This document shows positions 4,908 through 5,974 of a stretch of 5,974 nucleotides of DNA, one piece after another. The notes under the pieces were generated by a model. The model did no database searches, was not told where the DNA came from, and saw nothing but the letters and a program-made list of their open reading frames with translations. The number at the start of each line of letters is the position of its first letter. Within the stretch, counting starts at the first letter, position 1. Source of the DNA: an uncultured archaeon (lineage in GTDB: Archaea; Thermoproteota; Nitrososphaeria; Nitrososphaerales; Nitrosopumilaceae); the NCBI GenBank assembly GCA_937896495.1, contig CALBNQ010000126.1:1-5974 (forward strand), written 5' to 3'. The position numbers were made by a program, and so were the translations under genes.

Positions 4908-5912
4908 ATGTATAATTCATTTGATAGTCCAGGATTAGTCAAAGTGCTTACATTTTTGCAAACTCACAATACAGAATATTTGTCAGGTCAAGATTTGAGT
5001 GATGTTTTAAGAATTAGCAGGGTTGCAATATGGAAACATATCAAAAAAATTCAAGAGTTAGGATATACAGTAGAATCAAAACAAAAACTAGGATACAAAT
5101 TGATTTCAAATTCAGATTTATTGTTACCTTGGGAAATTACATCAGGTCTTAAAACAGAGGTTATTGGACAGCAAGCATACTATTTTGATTCAATAGAATC
5201 TACACAAATTCAGGCATTAAAAATGATCAAGGATGAAAATAAGAATGGCGCAATTATTGTGGCAGCAGAACAAACAGGAGGTAAAGGAAGAATAGGTAGA
5301 AAATGGATTTCCCCCAAAGGAGGATTATGGTTTTCAATCATACTTTATCCAAAATTTGACATTTCCATTACAACATTATTTCCAATTGCATCAGCACTAG
5401 CATTATCAATTGCAATAGAGAAAACATTTGAAATCAAACCAGAGCTAAAATGGCCAAATGATCTGACCATAAAAGGTAAAAAAATTGCAGGTATGTTAGT
5501 AGATGTTTCATTAGAATCAAATAAAATTGAAAGTCTGGTATTAGGGACGGGAATAAATTTTGATGTTAATGTAAAAGAAATTGAAAAAACACTTAAAAAA
5601 ATACCAAATTTTTATGGACTTGCATCACTCAGTGAACAAAAAAAGAAAATTAAACCAATTGAATTAATTCAATCATTTTTAATTGAATTAGAAAAAATAT
5701 ACAAATCACTAGAAAATAGGCAGACAGGTAAAATCATTTCAGAATGGACAAAAAGATCAGCAACAATTGGTAAAATAGTAGAATTAAACACAATTAATGG
5801 GAAAATAAAAGGTAAAGCAACTAGAATAGATAATGACGGAGCACTAGTAGTGTCGGAAAATAAGAAAAATCATAGAGTGATTGCAGGAGATATCATGCAC
5901 CTCTCAAAATAA
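4908..5912 (+). CDS. birA: Biotin-protein ligase with N-terminal winged-helix domain (BirA type)
   Basis: This 334-residue enzyme joins biotin to ATP to make biotinyl-AMP, then moves biotin to a lysine of the carboxyl-carrier protein of acetyl-CoA/propionyl-CoA carboxylase. Numbering from ATG 4908: residues 10-66 form a winged helix (SGQDLSDVLRISRVAIWKHI, ending KLGYKL), the hallmark of class II ligases that also act as repressors. The catalytic domain follows with DSIESTQ (94-100), the nucleotide loop GGKGRIGRKW (124-133), the catalytic-lysine motif KWPNDL (181-186), KKIAGMLVDV (191-200) and GTGIN (213-217). The C-terminal SH3-like domain (about 283-334) contains GALVV and HRVIAGDI. All key motifs are intact and the length fits E. 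coli BirA (321). A TTG at 4905 is an alternative start. Its stop lies one base from that of the convergent gene. Confidence 0.96.
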   Translation: MYNSFDSPGLVKVLTFLQTHNTEYLSGQDLSDVLRISRVAIWKHIKKIQELGYTVESKQKLGYKLISNSDLLLPWEITSGLKTEVIGQQAYYFDSIESTQIQALKMIKDENKNGAIIVAAEQTGGKGRIGRKWISPKGGLWFSIILYPKFDISITTLFPIASALALSIAIEKTFEIKPELKWPNDLTIKGKKIAGMLVDVSLESNKIESLVLGTGINFDVNVKEIEKTLKKIPNFYGLASLSEQKKKIKPIELIQSFLIELEKIYKSLENRQTGKIISEWTKRSATIGKIVELNTINGKIKGKATRIDNDGALVVSENKKNHRVIAGDIMHLSK

Positions 5913-5913
5913 A

Positions 5914-5974
5914 TTATTTTTTTGACTTTGGTTTTGACTTTGGTTTTGACTTTGGTTTTGACTTTGGTTTTGAC
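5914..5974 (-). CDS. C-terminal end of a convergent gene with an SKPK-repeat tail (partial)
   Basis: On the minus strand one frame reads four SKPK units, then SKK and a TAA stop at 5914-5916; the rest of the gene lies beyond the right edge. Nineteen residues are visible. A tail of Ser-Lys-Pro-Lys repeats is strongly basic and disordered, as in proteins that grip DNA or RNA by their C-terminus. I prefer this reading because the repeat period is twelve bases (four codons) and the stop comes immediately after the repeat, one base from the birA stop, giving a tidy convergent pair. The other two minus frames also stay open through the repeat, so the coding call is not certain and the protein cannot be identified. 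Confidence 0.6.
   Translation of the reverse strand, partial: SKPKSKPKSKPKSKPKSKK
5917..5923 (+). terminator. T7 tract ending the birA transcript
   Basis: Seven T's begin four bases after the birA stop codon, enough to stop archaeal RNA polymerase. The same bases read on the minus strand supply the final lysine codons of the opposing gene, so terminator and coding sequence overlap. Confidence 0.4.
5920..5974. repeat. 12-base tandem repeat at the right edge
   Basis: TTTTGACTTTGG is repeated perfectly four times (5920-5967) followed by TTTTGAC of a fifth copy at the window end; the array probably continues. The period of twelve keeps any reading frame, and in the minus strand it encodes SKPK. 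The perfect identity of the copies suggests a recent or ongoing expansion by slippage. Confidence 0.95.

Noticed and set aside
5920..5974. CRISPR array or telomere-like repeat at the right edge
   Set aside because: Units are 12 bases, identical and directly adjacent with no spacers; the period is a multiple of three and fits a coding repeat.
1..5974. A mobile element, defence island or toxin-antitoxin system
   Set aside because: No transposase, integrase, nuclease, phage gene, attachment repeat or abrupt composition change was found; the genes read as ordinary archaeal chromosome.

Overview
The window looks like chromosomal DNA of an ammonia-oxidising marine archaeon (Nitrososphaerota/Thaumarchaeota, Nitrosopumilus-like). 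This is inferred from several things together: very AT-rich sequence, short intergenic gaps, an archaeal Nre DNA-repair protein ending in a PCNA-binding motif, a DUF432-like protein next to an MscS channel, and TATA-like boxes placed about 24-30 bases before most first genes with no Shine-Dalgarno sequence (leaderless archaeal transcripts). No taxonomic marker such as rRNA is present, so the genus is a guess. I see no tRNA, rRNA, insertion sequence, integrase or CRISPR array.

Layout. 1-100: promoter region with two nested inverted repeats, then a two-helix membrane protein (101-382, +). 379-1964 (-): a two-gene unit of a DUF432-like protein and an MscS-family channel joined by a TAATG stop/start overlap; the channel's stop codon overlaps the stop codon of the convergent membrane-protein gene. 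2017-3177 (-): Nre repair protein with a TTG start, a C-terminal PIP box, and no cysteines where relatives are thought to carry a zinc finger. 3243-3344 (-): a 33-residue zinc-ribbon microprotein. 3345-3485: promoter and probable terminator, no gene seen. 3486-4263 (-): a CoA-binding Rossmann protein followed one base later by an unrecognised helical protein. 4350-4868 (+): a winged-helix protein with a very methionine-rich hydrophobic segment and a Gly/Asp tail. 4908-5912 (+): BirA-type biotin ligase with an N-terminal DNA-binding domain. 5914-5974 (-): the lysine-rich SKPK-repeat tail of a gene that continues beyond the window.

Functionally this is a mixed housekeeping neighbourhood: osmotic/membrane (MscS and DUF432), DNA repair (Nre), a metabolite-binding pair, and biotin attachment. 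In ammonia-oxidising archaea biotin attachment serves the acetyl-CoA/propionyl-CoA carboxylase of the 3-hydroxypropionate/4-hydroxybutyrate carbon-fixation cycle (family knowledge, not seen here). No clear defence or mobile system is present. The least explained parts are the Met-rich winged-helix protein, the zinc-ribbon microprotein beside an Nre lacking its zinc finger, and the DUF432-MscS coupling.
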